Shown: positions 17,634-26,952, numbered from the stretch's first letter. The stretch: DNA of 64,000 nt from Pseudobutyrivibrio sp. (GCA_024697025.1 JAILGH010000046.1:1-64000); one strand, 5' to 3'. Notes: generated by a model from the letters alone, not told the origin. Numbers and translations: made by a program.

Positions 17634-18958
17634 AACTGAACATCTCCTATCAAATCATACTCGTCAAAGCTTGTAACTGTAACGTCAACAAACTGTCCGC
17701 TACAAAGCTCAGTGTCACTGTTAACAAAAATAAATCCATCAACTGATGGTGTATCTCTGTAGGTTCGACCAATGAAAACTCCATCCTCTGGAAGCTTTCC
17801 TTCGATGAATACAGGGATTGTCCGTCCAACATATGATTGATTGTTAGCTAAGCATATATCCTTCTGACAAAGCATGACTTCATCTTGCCATTTTTGCTTT
17901 AAATCATCATCCACCTGATTGTCCCAAGTGGCAGCAACTGTGCCATCCTCCTTGGAATATGCAAAAGCTCCAAGTCTATCAAACTTCATGTCCTTGATAA
18001 ACTGCAAAAGCTCTTCATGCATTTCCTGAGTCTCACCAGGGAATCCACAGATAAGAGTTGTACGAAGAGAAATATCCGGCATTGCTTTTCTAAGTCTTGA
18101 GGCAATATTCATAATATCCGCCTTATTAGTCTTACGCCCCATAAGCTTAAGTATTTCATCATTGCAATGCTGAATAGGCATATCTATGTAATGACATATC
18201 TTTGGCTCTGATGCCATGCACTCAATAAGCTCGTCTGTAATCTCTTCCGGATATGCATAGAGTATTCTAATCCATTGAATTCCAGAAATCTGACAAAGCT
18301 TGTGCAGAAGCTCGGGCAAAGCTTTATGTCCATAAATATCTGTTCCATAAACTGTTGTTTCCTGAGCAACAACTATAAGCTCTTTAACTCCATCAGCAGC
18401 CAACTGTTCAGCCTCAGCTAAAATCTGTTCCATTGGATAAGAACGATAGTTGCCGCGGATGTATGGAATAATGCAATAAGTGCAACGCTTGTTGCAACCT
18501 TCGGCTATTTTAAGATAAGCATAGTGTCCACCTGTTGTAAGGACTCTTCGCCCATCCCTTGGCAATCCAACCAAATCCTTTTTAATAACTGGCTTAACGC
18601 CCTTTTTAGCAAGAACATCATATATTGCCTTTATAAGTTCATCGTATGAATTGGTGCCAATAACAGCATCTACTTCAGGTAAATCCTTAAGGATATCATC
18701 AGTAAATCTCTGAGCAAGACAACCAGTGACAATTAAAGCCTTTAACTTGCCAGCCTCCTTATATGCACCTAAATCGATGATGTTTTGAATACTCTCCTCC
18801 ATAGCATCAGCTATGAAAGAGCATGTATTTACAACAATAATGTCTGCTTCTGATTCGTCGTCACAGATAGTATATCCATGATCAATCAAATCGCCCAACA
18901 TATGCTCAGAATCTACAAGATTCTTGTCGCAACCAAGGGAAACAAATAAAACATTCAT
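17630..18958 (-). CDS. rimO: Ribosomal protein S12 methylthiotransferase
   Basis: Radical SAM methylthiotransferase for an Asp of ribosomal protein S12. The N-terminal UPF0004 domain has SLGCDKNLVDSEHML, VVNTCSF and VTGCLAQRF supplying the auxiliary-cluster cysteines. The radical SAM motif is GCNKRCTYCIIPYIRG, and a C-terminal TRAM domain completes the 442 aa. CDKNLVDSE and the IRGNYRS stretch favour RimO over MiaB; a separate miaB lies at 34.2 kb. It follows rpoZ after 4 bases. Confidence 0.96.
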   Translation of the reverse strand: MNVLFVSLGCDKNLVDSEHMLGDLIDHGYTICDDESEADIIVVNTCSFIADAMEESIQNIIDLGAYKEAGKLKALIVTGCLAQRFTDDILKDLPEVDAVIGTNSYDELIKAIYDVLAKKGVKPVIKKDLVGLPRDGRRVLTTGGHYAYLKIAEGCNKRCTYCIIPYIRGNYRSYPMEQILAEAEQLAADGVKELIVVAQETTVYGTDIYGHKALPELLHKLCQISGIQWIRILYAYPEEITDELIECMASEPKICHYIDMPIQHCNDEILKLMGRKTNKADIMNIASRLRKAMPDISLRTTLICGFPGETQEMHEELLQFIKDMKFDRLGAFAYSKEDGTVAATWDNQVDDDLKQKWQDEVMLCQKDICLANNQSYVGRTIPVFIEGKLPEDGVFIGRTYRDTPSVDGFIFVNSDTELCSGQFVDVTVTSFDEYDLIGDVQL

Positions 18959-18962
18959 AATA

Positions 18963-19205
18963 TTAGTTATTTACTTCCTCATTTAAAATCTTGATAGCGC
19001 CATCGTTAAGCTCATTTACAGCGATTGAAAGTGGCTTCTCACCATTTGCGTATCCAATAAGTGGATTGGCGCCATCGATAATCTGACGAGCACGCTTTGC
19101 TGTGGCTGCAACGATTGTATAACGACTATTTACAACTGGCTCCTCACCAACCTCAACATTTTCATTAACCTTCTCCATAAGTTCTACATAAGATGGATGT
19201 ATCAT
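18963..19205 (-). CDS. rpoZ: DNA-directed RNA polymerase omega subunit
   Basis: An 80-aa protein with the omega-type helix RYTIVAATAKRARQI followed by KPLSIAVNEL. It assists RNA polymerase assembly by wrapping the beta-prime tail. It follows gmk after 2 bases, the standard gmk-rpoZ order. Confidence 0.93.
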   Translation of the reverse strand: MIHPSYVELMEKVNENVEVGEEPVVNSRYTIVAATAKRARQIIDGANPLIGYANGEKPLSIAVNELNDGAIKILNEEVNN

Positions 19206-19207
19206 AA

Positions 19208-19846
19208 TTAATTGCTCCTTTCAAATATCTTCAATTGTTCTTTCATTTCTTTGATGGCAGTGCTGTTTCTAGAAACTTTAAAGTGCTCTGCCTGAATTAT
19301 ATTATGAACCTGATCTACAGCCTTTTCTAATGTGTCATTGACAATCAGGTAATCATATTTCTCCATTATATCTGCTTCTTTGTTAGAAATAGCAAGACGT
19401 TGTGCAATAACCTCTTCTGTCTCAGTGCCTCGACCAACAAGTCGATTCTTAAGCTCAGCCGCACTTGGTGGCATTGTAAATAAGAGTAAGGCATCAGGGA
19501 ACATTTCCTTTACCTTTAAAGCACCATGTGTCTCAATTTCAAGAATAACATCCTTTTTATGTTCAATGAGCTGCTCTACATAAGCCTTTGGTGTGCCGTA
19601 AAAGTTGCCATTAAATGTGGCATACTCAAGCAACTCATCATTTTCAATCATTTTGTCAAACTCTTCTTTGGTTTTAAAAAAGTATTCTCTACCGTCCTTT
19701 TCACCAGCACGCATTTCTCTAGTAGTAGCTGAAATCGAAAGATTGTAATCGGTAGGATGCGCCTCAAGCAAATGCTTCATAATTGTGCCTTTGCCTGCAC
19801 CGGAAAAACCTGAAAGGACGATAACTAGGCCCTTATCATGCATCAT
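19208..19846 (-). CDS. gmk: Guanylate kinase
   Basis: Phosphorylates GMP to GDP. The P-loop GFSGAGKGTIMKHL, GMP-binding SATTREMRAGEKDGREYFF and lid IAQRLA blocks are present. Three in-frame ATGs occur at the start; the one at 19846 lies 8 bases after AAGGAGG, while the first (19852) is only 2 bases away, so 19846 is preferred. Part of the yicC-gmk-rpoZ operon. Confidence 0.96.
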   Translation of the reverse strand: MMHDKGLVIVLSGFSGAGKGTIMKHLLEAHPTDYNLSISATTREMRAGEKDGREYFFKTKEEFDKMIENDELLEYATFNGNFYGTPKAYVEQLIEHKKDVILEIETHGALKVKEMFPDALLLFTMPPSAAELKNRLVGRGTETEEVIAQRLAISNKEADIMEKYDYLIVNDTLEKAVDQVHNIIQAEHFKVSRNSTAIKEMKEQLKIFERSN

Positions 19847-19886
19847 TTTCATTTCCTCCTTTAGGGAATTACATCTAATCTAGTAA

Positions 19887-20765
19887 TTATTCTATGTTTT
19901 GTATTTGCTCTCGAACCTTTTCAATTAGGGTTTTGAGTGTAATTCCAATGTCAGCTATCTCAACATCAGTTGACTTGGAAAGAATAGTATTTGCCTCACG
20001 GTTAAGCTCCTGAGCAAGAAAGTCAAGCTTGCGGCCAACCTCTTTATCAAGTTTAAACACATCCTTGGTCTCACATACATGACTCTTAAGACGTACCATC
20101 TCTTCATCTATGCAAATCTTGTCAGCGTAAATAACAACCTCTTGAGCAATACGAGCCTCATCGATATGAGTATCCTCTAAAAGCTCTACTATCTTGGTCT
20201 TGAGGCGAGCTGTGTACTCCTGAATAATCTGTGGGCTGCGCTCCTCAAGCTTAGATACAAGAGAAAGCATTTCATCCATCTTGCCAAGCAAATCCTTTTC
20301 AAGGCGCTCTCCCTCTGCAATACGAGATTGAACAAATTGCTCTATACAACCCTCAAGAGCAGTAAAAACAATGGATTTAAGACCATCCTCATCAGCCTCA
20401 ATTTCCTCTAACTCAATAACATCTGGAAGTCGAGAAATATTGCTAGCCTTAAGGTCATTATCAACTCCAAGCTTTTCAGCCATAGCAGAAATTGAATCGT
20501 AATATTTCTGGGCAATTGCATCATTAATAGATACCTGATAACAGGCATCAGAATGCTCGTTTAATGTAATATAAACGTCTACCTTTCCCCTAAATACACT
20601 CTCGCTGATTTTATTACGAATTGCACTTTCTAAGAAGTTAAGCTTCTTTGGAAGCTTGATGTTTAAGTCTAGATACCTATGATTTACAGACTTCATCTCG
20701 ATAGTGACACGAGCGTCTGTATTTTCGGCAAAACCTTTGCCGTATCCTGTCATGCTACGAACCAT
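19887..20765 (-). CDS. yicC: YicC/YloC family endoribonuclease
   Basis: YicC-family protein (292 aa) with the fixed N-terminus MVRSMTGYGKG, SVNHRYLDLNIKLP and the C-terminal KLDFLAQELNREANTILSKS. Family members have been shown to be endoribonucleases acting on mRNA and sRNA. It is the first gene of a nine-gene operon, with AAGGAG before the ATG and a clear promoter upstream. The remA gene often found between yicC and gmk is absent. Confidence 0.92.
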   Translation of the reverse strand: MVRSMTGYGKGFAENTDARVTIEMKSVNHRYLDLNIKLPKKLNFLESAIRNKISESVFRGKVDVYITLNEHSDACYQVSINDAIAQKYYDSISAMAEKLGVDNDLKASNISRLPDVIELEEIEADEDGLKSIVFTALEGCIEQFVQSRIAEGERLEKDLLGKMDEMLSLVSKLEERSPQIIQEYTARLKTKIVELLEDTHIDEARIAQEVVIYADKICIDEEMVRLKSHVCETKDVFKLDKEVGRKLDFLAQELNREANTILSKSTDVEIADIGITLKTLIEKVREQIQNIE

Positions 20766-20816
20766 GTGAGTCTCCTTTAACCTATGTATTTCGCATAAAA
20801 ATCCACTTTTACATAG

Positions 20817-20845
20817 TTGTTTTTAATTATAATTAAAGATACAAT
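20817..20845 (+). promoter_or_regulatory. Candidate rqcH promoter
   Basis: -35 TTGTTT (20817..20822), 17-base spacer, -10 TACAAT (20840..20845). It lies almost exactly on top of the opposing yicC promoter. Confidence 0.5.
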
Positions 20846-20854
20846 AATAGTCAA
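20826..20854 (-). promoter_or_regulatory. yicC operon promoter
   Basis: -35 TTGACT (20854..20849), 17-base spacer, -10 TATAAT (20831..20826). It overlaps a plus-strand promoter candidate for rqcH, so the two divergent units may compete for polymerase. Confidence 0.88.
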
Positions 20855-20884
20855 TTATAAGTGAGGTAAATATACTAGAAAGGT

Positions 20885-20914
20885 ATTACTATTTTTAATA
20901 ATTTGTATAGTAAT
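20885..20914. repeat. Inverted repeat in the rqcH 5' UTR
   Basis: ATTACTAT (20885..20892) and ATAGTAAT (20907..20914) are perfect 8-base arms around a 14-base AT-rich loop, ending 14 bases before the rqcH start codon. It could be an operator or an RNA hairpin near a weak ribosome binding site. Confidence 0.4.
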
Positions 20915-20928
20915 AAACAGGTTTAAAA

Positions 20929-22680
20929 ATGGCTTTAGACGGAATTACCATTCATGCTCTCGTACATGAATTTAACAATAATCTATTAAATGGCAAAATC
21001 AACAAGATTTCCCAACCAGAGAAGGAAGAACTTTTAATTACAATAAATACTTCAGACGGCAATAAGCGCTTACTTATTTCTGCCAATGCTTCTCTTCCAT
21101 TTATGTATATCACAAAGGATAACAAAACAGCCCCTGCAGTTGCCCCAGGCTTTTGTATGCTTTTAAGAAAGCACATTGGCGCAGGCAGAATTATCGAGAT
21201 TTCTCAAATGGGCTTAGAGCGTGCTGTTCGCTTCAAGATTCAGCACTTGAATGAAATGGGTGATATTACCTTCAAATACCTTTATATCGAGATAATGGGT
21301 AAGCATTCTAATATTATTTTCTGTAATGAAGATAATATGATTTTAGATGCAATCAAGCATGTTCCATCTTCTGTAAGCTCTATTCGCGAAGTTCTTCCAG
21401 GTAGAGATTACTTTATACCGGCCCAAGAAGGGAAAATCAATCCTTTGGAATCTAACGAGGAACACTTTAAGGACACTGTATTAAAGCGAAGTGATTCTAT
21501 ATTTAGAGCTATTATGTCTTCTTATATTGGAATCAGCCCAACAATAGCAAACGAGATTTGCTATAGAGCAAACATTGATTCAGATGCAAGCTGCGCATCT
21601 CTTTTTGACGAGCACAAGCAAAAGCTCTGGGACGCCTTTAATGGCATGATGCAGGAAATTAATAACGATAAATATACTTACAATATCGTTATAGACCCAG
21701 CCAAAAATGCTCCAGTAGAGTACGCTCCTATTAAACTTCAGATGTATCAGGATATGGATTCAAAGGATTATGATTCCATGTCAGAAGTTTTGGTTGAGTA
21801 CTACGCTAAGAGAAATAAATATACAAATATCAGGCAGAAGTCGTCTGATTTGCGCAAGATTATAACCAATCACATTGAGCGATGCGCTAAGAAATTAGAC
21901 CTACAGCTAAAGCAGCTTAAAGACACTAATAAGCGTGACAAGTATAAGCTCTATGGCGAGTTGCTTCATACATATGGCTACGAGGCTAAACCAAATGATA
22001 AGTCAATTACAGTAATCAATTACTACGACAACAATGAGATTACTATCCCCCTTGACCCAGATTTATCAGCTTCTGACAACGCCAAGAAATACTTTGATAA
22101 ATATGCAAAGCTAAAGCGTACTGCAGAGGCGTTAGATACATATATTGACCAGTCAAAGCAAGAATTAGAGCTACTAAAGTCTATTGAAGCTTCACTTAAT
22201 ATTGCAGAAACAGAAACTGATTTATCGGATATACGTAGAGAGCTTTCAGACCACGGCTTTATTAAAAAGCATAGCTCTAACAAAAAAGAGAAATCTAAAA
22301 AAAGCAAGCCGCTTCACTTTGTTGACGATAATGGTTTTGATATTTACGTTGGCAAAAACAACTACCAAAACGATGAGCTTACATTTAAATTTGCCACAGG
22401 AAATGACTGGTGGTTCCACACTAAAAAGATTCATGGAAGCCATGTAATTATCAAGACATATGGCAAAGAATTACCTGATTCTTCCTACGAATATGCGGCA
22501 GAGCTTGCGGCCTACTACTCTTCTGGTCGAGATACTGACAAAGTAGAAATAGATTATCTCCAAAAGAAGAACGTAAAAAAGCCTGCCGGTGCTGCAGCAG
22601 GCTTTGTAGTCTATTATACAAATTATTCTATAATGGTTTCACCAACACTAGAGCACGTAAAACTGGTTGGTGAGGAATGA
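20929..22680 (+). CDS. rqcH: RqcH (NFACT protein, fibronectin-binding-protein homologue)
   Basis: Ribosome quality-control factor that binds stalled 50S-peptidyl-tRNA complexes and adds C-terminal Ala tails. NFACT-N occupies about 1-200 (MALDGITIHALVHEFNNNLL, INKISQPEKEELL, APGFCMLLRKH). A helical coiled-coil middle spans about 290-430. NFACT-R is near 460-560, with NDWWFHTKKIHGSHVII. The 583 aa are full length. The last 33 bases overlap the 3' end of convergent recG, with no terminator between. The only upstream Shine-Dalgarno is a weak AGG. Confidence 0.95.
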   Translation: MALDGITIHALVHEFNNNLLNGKINKISQPEKEELLITINTSDGNKRLLISANASLPFMYITKDNKTAPAVAPGFCMLLRKHIGAGRIIEISQMGLERAVRFKIQHLNEMGDITFKYLYIEIMGKHSNIIFCNEDNMILDAIKHVPSSVSSIREVLPGRDYFIPAQEGKINPLESNEEHFKDTVLKRSDSIFRAIMSSYIGISPTIANEICYRANIDSDASCASLFDEHKQKLWDAFNGMMQEINNDKYTYNIVIDPAKNAPVEYAPIKLQMYQDMDSKDYDSMSEVLVEYYAKRNKYTNIRQKSSDLRKIITNHIERCAKKLDLQLKQLKDTNKRDKYKLYGELLHTYGYEAKPNDKSITVINYYDNNEITIPLDPDLSASDNAKKYFDKYAKLKRTAEALDTYIDQSKQELELLKSIEASLNIAETETDLSDIRRELSDHGFIKKHSSNKKEKSKKSKPLHFVDDNGFDIYVGKNNYQNDELTFKFATGNDWWFHTKKIHGSHVIIKTYGKELPDSSYEYAAELAAYYSSGRDTDKVEIDYLQKKNVKKPAGAAAGFVVYYTNYSIMVSPTLEHVKLVGEE

Positions 22681-24696
22681 GTTTAAGGTGGACTTTAACT
22701 GAGGATGATTTTCCAAGGTTGGGTCCGCCTTTATTAATTCATCAACATCCTTGGAAGCTAGCTCTAACTCATCCGCGTCCTGATAAATATCAGCAACCTT
22801 AAAGCTAAACTCTCCACTTTGTCTGACACCAAACATATCGCCAGGGCCTCTAAGCTTCAAATCCTCTCTGGCGATAAAAAATCCATCATTAGATTTAAGC
22901 ATGATATTTAGCCTATCAGAATCCTTATCATCCTTTCCAGAATTCATAAGAACGCAATAACTTTGAGCGCTACCACGACCTACACGGCCTCTCAACTGAT
23001 GAAGAGCGGCCAGACCAAATCTATTGGCATTTTCTATCATCATAACCGTAGAATTAGGCACGTTTACTCCTACCTCTACTACAGTTGTAGATACAAGTAT
23101 CTGAATGTTTTGATTGGCAAAATCATCCATGACTTTGTTCTTTTCAGCTGGCTTCATCTTGCCATGCAATACTCCAATTGCATACTTACCATCAAAATAT
23201 TTCTCAAGCTTTTTGCTATAATCCATAACGTTTTGTGCTTCGGTTGTCTCTGATGCTTCTACAAGAGGACAAATTATATAGACCTGATGCCCTTTTTCTA
23301 TCTCATCTGAAACAAATTTGTATGCGCTATTTCTCATACCTTCTTTAATAACACAAGTCTTAATTGGCAATCGATTAGCAGGAAGCTCCTTAATCATAGA
23401 AACATGCATATTGCCATATAAAATCATGGCAAGCGTCCTTGGAATCGGAGTTGCGGACATAACAATTATGTGTGGATGCTCCCCCTTGGACGAAAGCTTG
23501 TCTCTTTGCTGAACACCAAACCTGTGTTGCTCATCGGTAATAACTAGAGCAAGATTATCAAAATTCCTTCCATCAGAAATCAAAGCGTGGGTGCCAATGA
23601 TAAAACATGACTTATTTTCATCAACAGTCTTTTGTGCAGCCTTCTTTTCTGAAGCTTTCATGGAGCCTGTAAACAATACAACAGGAATATCAAGACCAGC
23701 ATCCTTAACCCATTTTTGAAAGCCCTCAAAGTGTTGCTTGGCAAGTACCTCTGTTGGCGCCATAATGGCAGCTTGATATCCTGAAAGAACCACATCTAGC
23801 ATTGCTAAAAACGCAACTATCGTCTTGCCGGAACCAACATCACCCTGAATCAATCTTTGAGTAACAAACTTGCCTGATAAATCGCTTATAACATCTGCTA
23901 AGACTTTATCCTGATCCTTGGTTAAATCAAATTGAAGATGTTTTCTAAATTCATCAGTCTCACTATGATGAGTTATTTTAAAAATATTTTCATAGGATAC
24001 GCTTTCTTTTTCCTGCAACCTAGAATTTAAAATAAAAAAAAACATTTCCTCGTAAGCCAATCGCTTTCTGGCTTTTAACAAAGCATCGTAATTTTCCGGA
24101 AAATGATAAGTGTAGACAGCATCTCTATAGGACATGAAATCATTTTTATTTTCAATGTCTTCAGGCAGCCGATACTCAGGCAACTTGCAATTTTCAAAAG
24201 CAGCCTTTACTGACTTAAGCACCAGATTGTTGCTAAGCCCCTTTGTAAGGTGATATATAGGCTGAATCTGCTTACGTACCTCCTGATATTTGTCAGGAGT
24301 AAAAATAACAGGCTGAGACATCTTGTATCTGCCGTTATCAAAGGTTAAACGACCATAAAAAATATAGATCTTGCCTGGCTCTAAAGATGCTCGAATATAA
24401 TTGGAGTTAAACCAAACTAAATCAACTGCAACATCTTCCGCATAGGCTGTAGCTGAAAGAACATCCATCCTACTCCTAGACTTAAATGCCTTTGGTGAAG
24501 TCTTGATTCTTGCAGTAATGCTAACTAGCGAATCAACACTATCCCTATCTGGTAACTGTGGTTTGGGATAAACTAAATAAGTACGCGGAAAAAAAAGGAG
24601 TATATCCTCAATGGTATATACTCCTAATTTGTTAAGTAATTTAGTTGTCTTTTCTCCAATACCTTTAATTGAGTCTACTGATGACAACAATTCCAT
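22648..24696 (-). CDS. recG: ATP-dependent DNA helicase RecG
   Basis: Branch-migration helicase that reverses stalled forks and resolves R-loops. An OB 'wedge' domain is in the N-terminal third, followed by Walker A GDVGSGKT, the Walker B/DEQH box ITDEQHRFG and motif VI with LRGRVGRG. The start at 24696 (MELLSSVDSIKGIGEKT, 682 aa) is chosen because GGAG lies 7 bases upstream and the longer frame would run back through fakA. It lies 4 bases after fakA. The final 11 codons are antisense to the end of rqcH. Confidence 0.96.
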   Translation of the reverse strand: MELLSSVDSIKGIGEKTTKLLNKLGVYTIEDILLFFPRTYLVYPKPQLPDRDSVDSLVSITARIKTSPKAFKSRSRMDVLSATAYAEDVAVDLVWFNSNYIRASLEPGKIYIFYGRLTFDNGRYKMSQPVIFTPDKYQEVRKQIQPIYHLTKGLSNNLVLKSVKAAFENCKLPEYRLPEDIENKNDFMSYRDAVYTYHFPENYDALLKARKRLAYEEMFFFILNSRLQEKESVSYENIFKITHHSETDEFRKHLQFDLTKDQDKVLADVISDLSGKFVTQRLIQGDVGSGKTIVAFLAMLDVVLSGYQAAIMAPTEVLAKQHFEGFQKWVKDAGLDIPVVLFTGSMKASEKKAAQKTVDENKSCFIIGTHALISDGRNFDNLALVITDEQHRFGVQQRDKLSSKGEHPHIIVMSATPIPRTLAMILYGNMHVSMIKELPANRLPIKTCVIKEGMRNSAYKFVSDEIEKGHQVYIICPLVEASETTEAQNVMDYSKKLEKYFDGKYAIGVLHGKMKPAEKNKVMDDFANQNIQILVSTTVVEVGVNVPNSTVMMIENANRFGLAALHQLRGRVGRGSAQSYCVLMNSGKDDKDSDRLNIMLKSNDGFFIAREDLKLRGPGDMFGVRQSGEFSFKVADIYQDADELELASKDVDELIKADPTLENHPQLKSTLNSFLTNQFYVL

Positions 24697-24700
24697 AATA

Positions 24701-26212
24701 TTACTCCACTGAAACAATGTAGGCATATACTGCCTGACCACCCTCTGAAATCTCAACTTCGAGATCAGGATACTTCTCCTCAACTGCAGCACCAAGTGCC
24801 TCGGCCTTTTCCTGATCTGAGCCTTCGCCCCAGTAGATAGAAACTACTGAAGAATCCGCAGAAACCATCTGGTCAATCATCTCTTTAAATGCTACATCTA
24901 TATCTGCATTAACTGAAAGGAGGCCTGAATCACCCATGCCCATCCAGTCGTTCTTAGTGATTTCCTTCTCGTCAATCATAGTATCACGAACAGCATATGT
25001 AACCTGTCCTGTCTTAACATTGGCGATTTCCTCCGTCATTGCAGCCTGATTGTCCTCAACAGATGCATCAGCAGCAAATGTAATAAGAGCTGTGATACCC
25101 TGAGGTATTGTCTTGGTAGGAATAACGATAATCTTCTTGTCCTGACAGATTGCTGCAGCCTGGTTTGCTGCAAGAATGATGTTCTTGTTGTTTGGCAATA
25201 CAAATACTGTCTTTGCATTAACCTTTTCAACGGCGATTAGAATATCATCTGTACTAGGATTCATTGTCTGGCCACCTGGAATCATGTAATCACATCCAAG
25301 CTCAGTAAAGATTGATGTAAGTCCCTCACCAGTTGCGATGGAAACAAAACCCATATCCTTTGCTGGCTCAGCAGGAGCTGCTTTTGCCTCCGCCTTAGGT
25401 GCCTCAACAACCTCGTCACCAATCTTAAGATCAAGAATATCTCCTAAGCCAATTGCCTCAAGCTTAGCCTTTAACTCTTTAACCTGATATGAAGCAAGAG
25501 CCTTGTCTGACTCTATAACAAACTCAACTGTAGTCTTAACCTTTGAAGGAGCCTTAGCTGCCTCTTCGCCAGCAAAAGCAGCATAATCAACCTCTTTGCC
25601 AACAAGAGCATCATAAGCACCCTGAAGTACACATACAAGACCCTGTCCGCCGGAATCAACAACACCAGCCTGCTTTAATACTGGAAGCATATCTGGAGTC
25701 TTGGCAAGTACTGCCTCAGCCTCAGCAATAACTGCCTCTGCAAACTCTACGACATTATCAGTCTTCTTAGCCATCTCTGCGGCCTTGTCAGCTGCTCCCT
25801 TAGCAACTGTAAGGATTGTACCTTCCTTTGGTTGCATAACAGCCTTGTAAGCAGTTTGAACAGCCTTATCAAACGCTTCTGCTAAAATAGAAACTGATAC
25901 TTCGTCATAGTTGCCCATGACCTTGGTAAGTCCACGGAAAAGCTGTGAAAGGATAACACCTGAGTTACCTCTAGCACCTCTAAGTGAACCAGAAGAAATA
26001 GCTTTAGCTACTGTCTTCATGTCTGCATTGTTAAGCTCTGCAACTGCATTTGCAGCAGACATGATAGTCATTGTCATATTAGTACCTGTATCGCCATCTG
26101 GCACAGGAAATACGTTTAATTCATTAATCCATTCTTTCTTAGCTTCAAGATTTTTTGCTCCCGAAAGAAACATCTTTGCTAACAAAGACGCGTCAATAGT
26201 TTGGATTTCCAC
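24701..26212 (-). CDS. fakA: FakA-like DAK2 domain protein (fatty acid kinase family)
   Basis: FakA-type kinase that phosphorylates FakB-bound fatty acids. The N-terminal DAK2 (DhaL) kinase domain, residues 1 to about 205, has VFPVPDGDTGTNM, RGARGNSGVILSQLFRGL and VVDSGGQGLV. The C-terminal domain (about 287-503) follows. Between them the family's middle domain carries a zinc site (Cys and HVH); here it is cut to about 65 residues, lacks the KVHVHT motif and is replaced by an Ala/Pro/Glu linker. At 503 aa it is shorter than the usual 550 or so. It follows asp23 after 14 bases. Confidence 0.88.
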   Translation of the reverse strand: MEIQTIDASLLAKMFLSGAKNLEAKKEWINELNVFPVPDGDTGTNMTMTIMSAANAVAELNNADMKTVAKAISSGSLRGARGNSGVILSQLFRGLTKVMGNYDEVSVSILAEAFDKAVQTAYKAVMQPKEGTILTVAKGAADKAAEMAKKTDNVVEFAEAVIAEAEAVLAKTPDMLPVLKQAGVVDSGGQGLVCVLQGAYDALVGKEVDYAAFAGEEAAKAPSKVKTTVEFVIESDKALASYQVKELKAKLEAIGLGDILDLKIGDEVVEAPKAEAKAAPAEPAKDMGFVSIATGEGLTSIFTELGCDYMIPGGQTMNPSTDDILIAVEKVNAKTVFVLPNNKNIILAANQAAAICQDKKIIVIPTKTIPQGITALITFAADASVEDNQAAMTEEIANVKTGQVTYAVRDTMIDEKEITKNDWMGMGDSGLLSVNADIDVAFKEMIDQMVSADSSVVSIYWGEGSDQEKAEALGAAVEEKYPDLEVEISEGGQAVYAYIVSVE

Positions 26213-26226
26213 TATAAATTGCCTCC

Positions 26227-26586
26227 TTAGTCAATAACTCTTACGCCTTCAACGAAGATATTGATTGTATCAACAGTTAACCCAGTAAAAGACGATACCT
26301 TATATTTTACTGTTTCAATAAGGTTCTCTGCCACTGCTTCAATGCTGACACCGTATGAAACAATAACATGGAAGTCTAGGGAAATAGAATTGTTCTCACC
26401 AATTACAACACTGATTCCATGATTTAAATAATCTTTTTTAAGAAGCTTAACCAAGCCATCTTTCATGTTAACAGCAGCCATACCTACAATACCGAAGCAT
26501 TCTACTGCTACTGAACCCGCATAGGTCGCTATTACGTCTGTGTCTATAACAATCTTACCAAGCTCTGTCTCCATTTGACCTTGCAT
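26227..26586 (-). CDS. Asp23/Gls24 family envelope stress protein
   Basis: A 119-aa Asp23-domain protein: ETELGKIVIDTDVIATYAGSVAVECFGIVGMA is the typical opening and VNIFVEGVRV-like DTINIFVEGVRVID the typical end. The family is linked to envelope homeostasis and is almost always encoded next to fakA (yloU-yloV order), as here. GGAGG lies 9 bases before the ATG. No membrane helix. Confidence 0.92.
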   Translation of the reverse strand: MQGQMETELGKIVIDTDVIATYAGSVAVECFGIVGMAAVNMKDGLVKLLKKDYLNHGISVVIGENNSISLDFHVIVSYGVSIEAVAENLIETVKYKVSSFTGLTVDTINIFVEGVRVID

Positions 26587-26639
26587 AAAGTATAACCTCC
26601 AAATTCATTTACGTTGCACGTATATTGTTAATCTAACTC

Positions 26640-26645
26640 ATTATA
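26640..26645 (-). promoter_or_regulatory. Possible -10 box of the asp23-fakA-recG operon
   Basis: A perfect TATAAT stands 54 bases before the asp23 start. No good -35 is visible at 16-18 bases, so only the -10 is reported. Confidence 0.35.
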
Positions 26646-26663
26646 TACTAAAGCAAAAAGAAA

Positions 26664-26683
26664 AGCCACCCTCGCGAGTGACT
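26664..26683 (-). terminator. rpmB terminator
   Basis: AGTCACTC pairs with GAGGGTGGCT through a GC-rich stem containing CTCGCGAG, followed on the minus strand by TTTTCTTTTT. Confidence 0.8.
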
Positions 26684-26706
26684 TTCACCATATGTGTCAT
26701 GTAAGA

Positions 26707-26892
26707 TTAAGCTCGCTCAACCTTGCCAGAACGTAAACAAGAAGTACATACATATAACTTCTTAGGTGTTCCATTCACATTACATTTAACGGACTTCACA
26801 TTAGACTTCCACATACGATTGGATCTTCTATGAGAATGGCTCACATTGTTGCCGAAATGAGCGCCTTTTCCACAAATTGCACATTTTGCCAT
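26707..26892 (-). CDS. rpmB: 50S ribosomal protein L28
   Basis: A 61-aa L28 starting MAKCAICGKGAHFGN, with SHRRSNRMWKSNVKSV in the middle. The four cysteines (CAIC near residues 4-7, and C-x-x-C-type residues near 52-55) mark the zinc-binding form. GGAGG is 7 bases before the ATG. It is a single-gene unit with its own promoter and terminator. Confidence 0.96.
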   Translation of the reverse strand: MAKCAICGKGAHFGNNVSHSHRRSNRMWKSNVKSVKCNVNGTPKKLYVCTSCLRSGKVERA

Positions 26893-26952
26893 GATTGCAC
26901 CTCCTTGTAATATTATTTCAAAACCAAGTGCGTGTAATTACGCAACAAATGG

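Noticed and set aside
24697-24795. 33-residue N-terminal extension of recG
   Set aside because: It is antiparallel to nothing but overlaps the fakA coding end and has no ribosome binding site; the ATG at 24696 has one.
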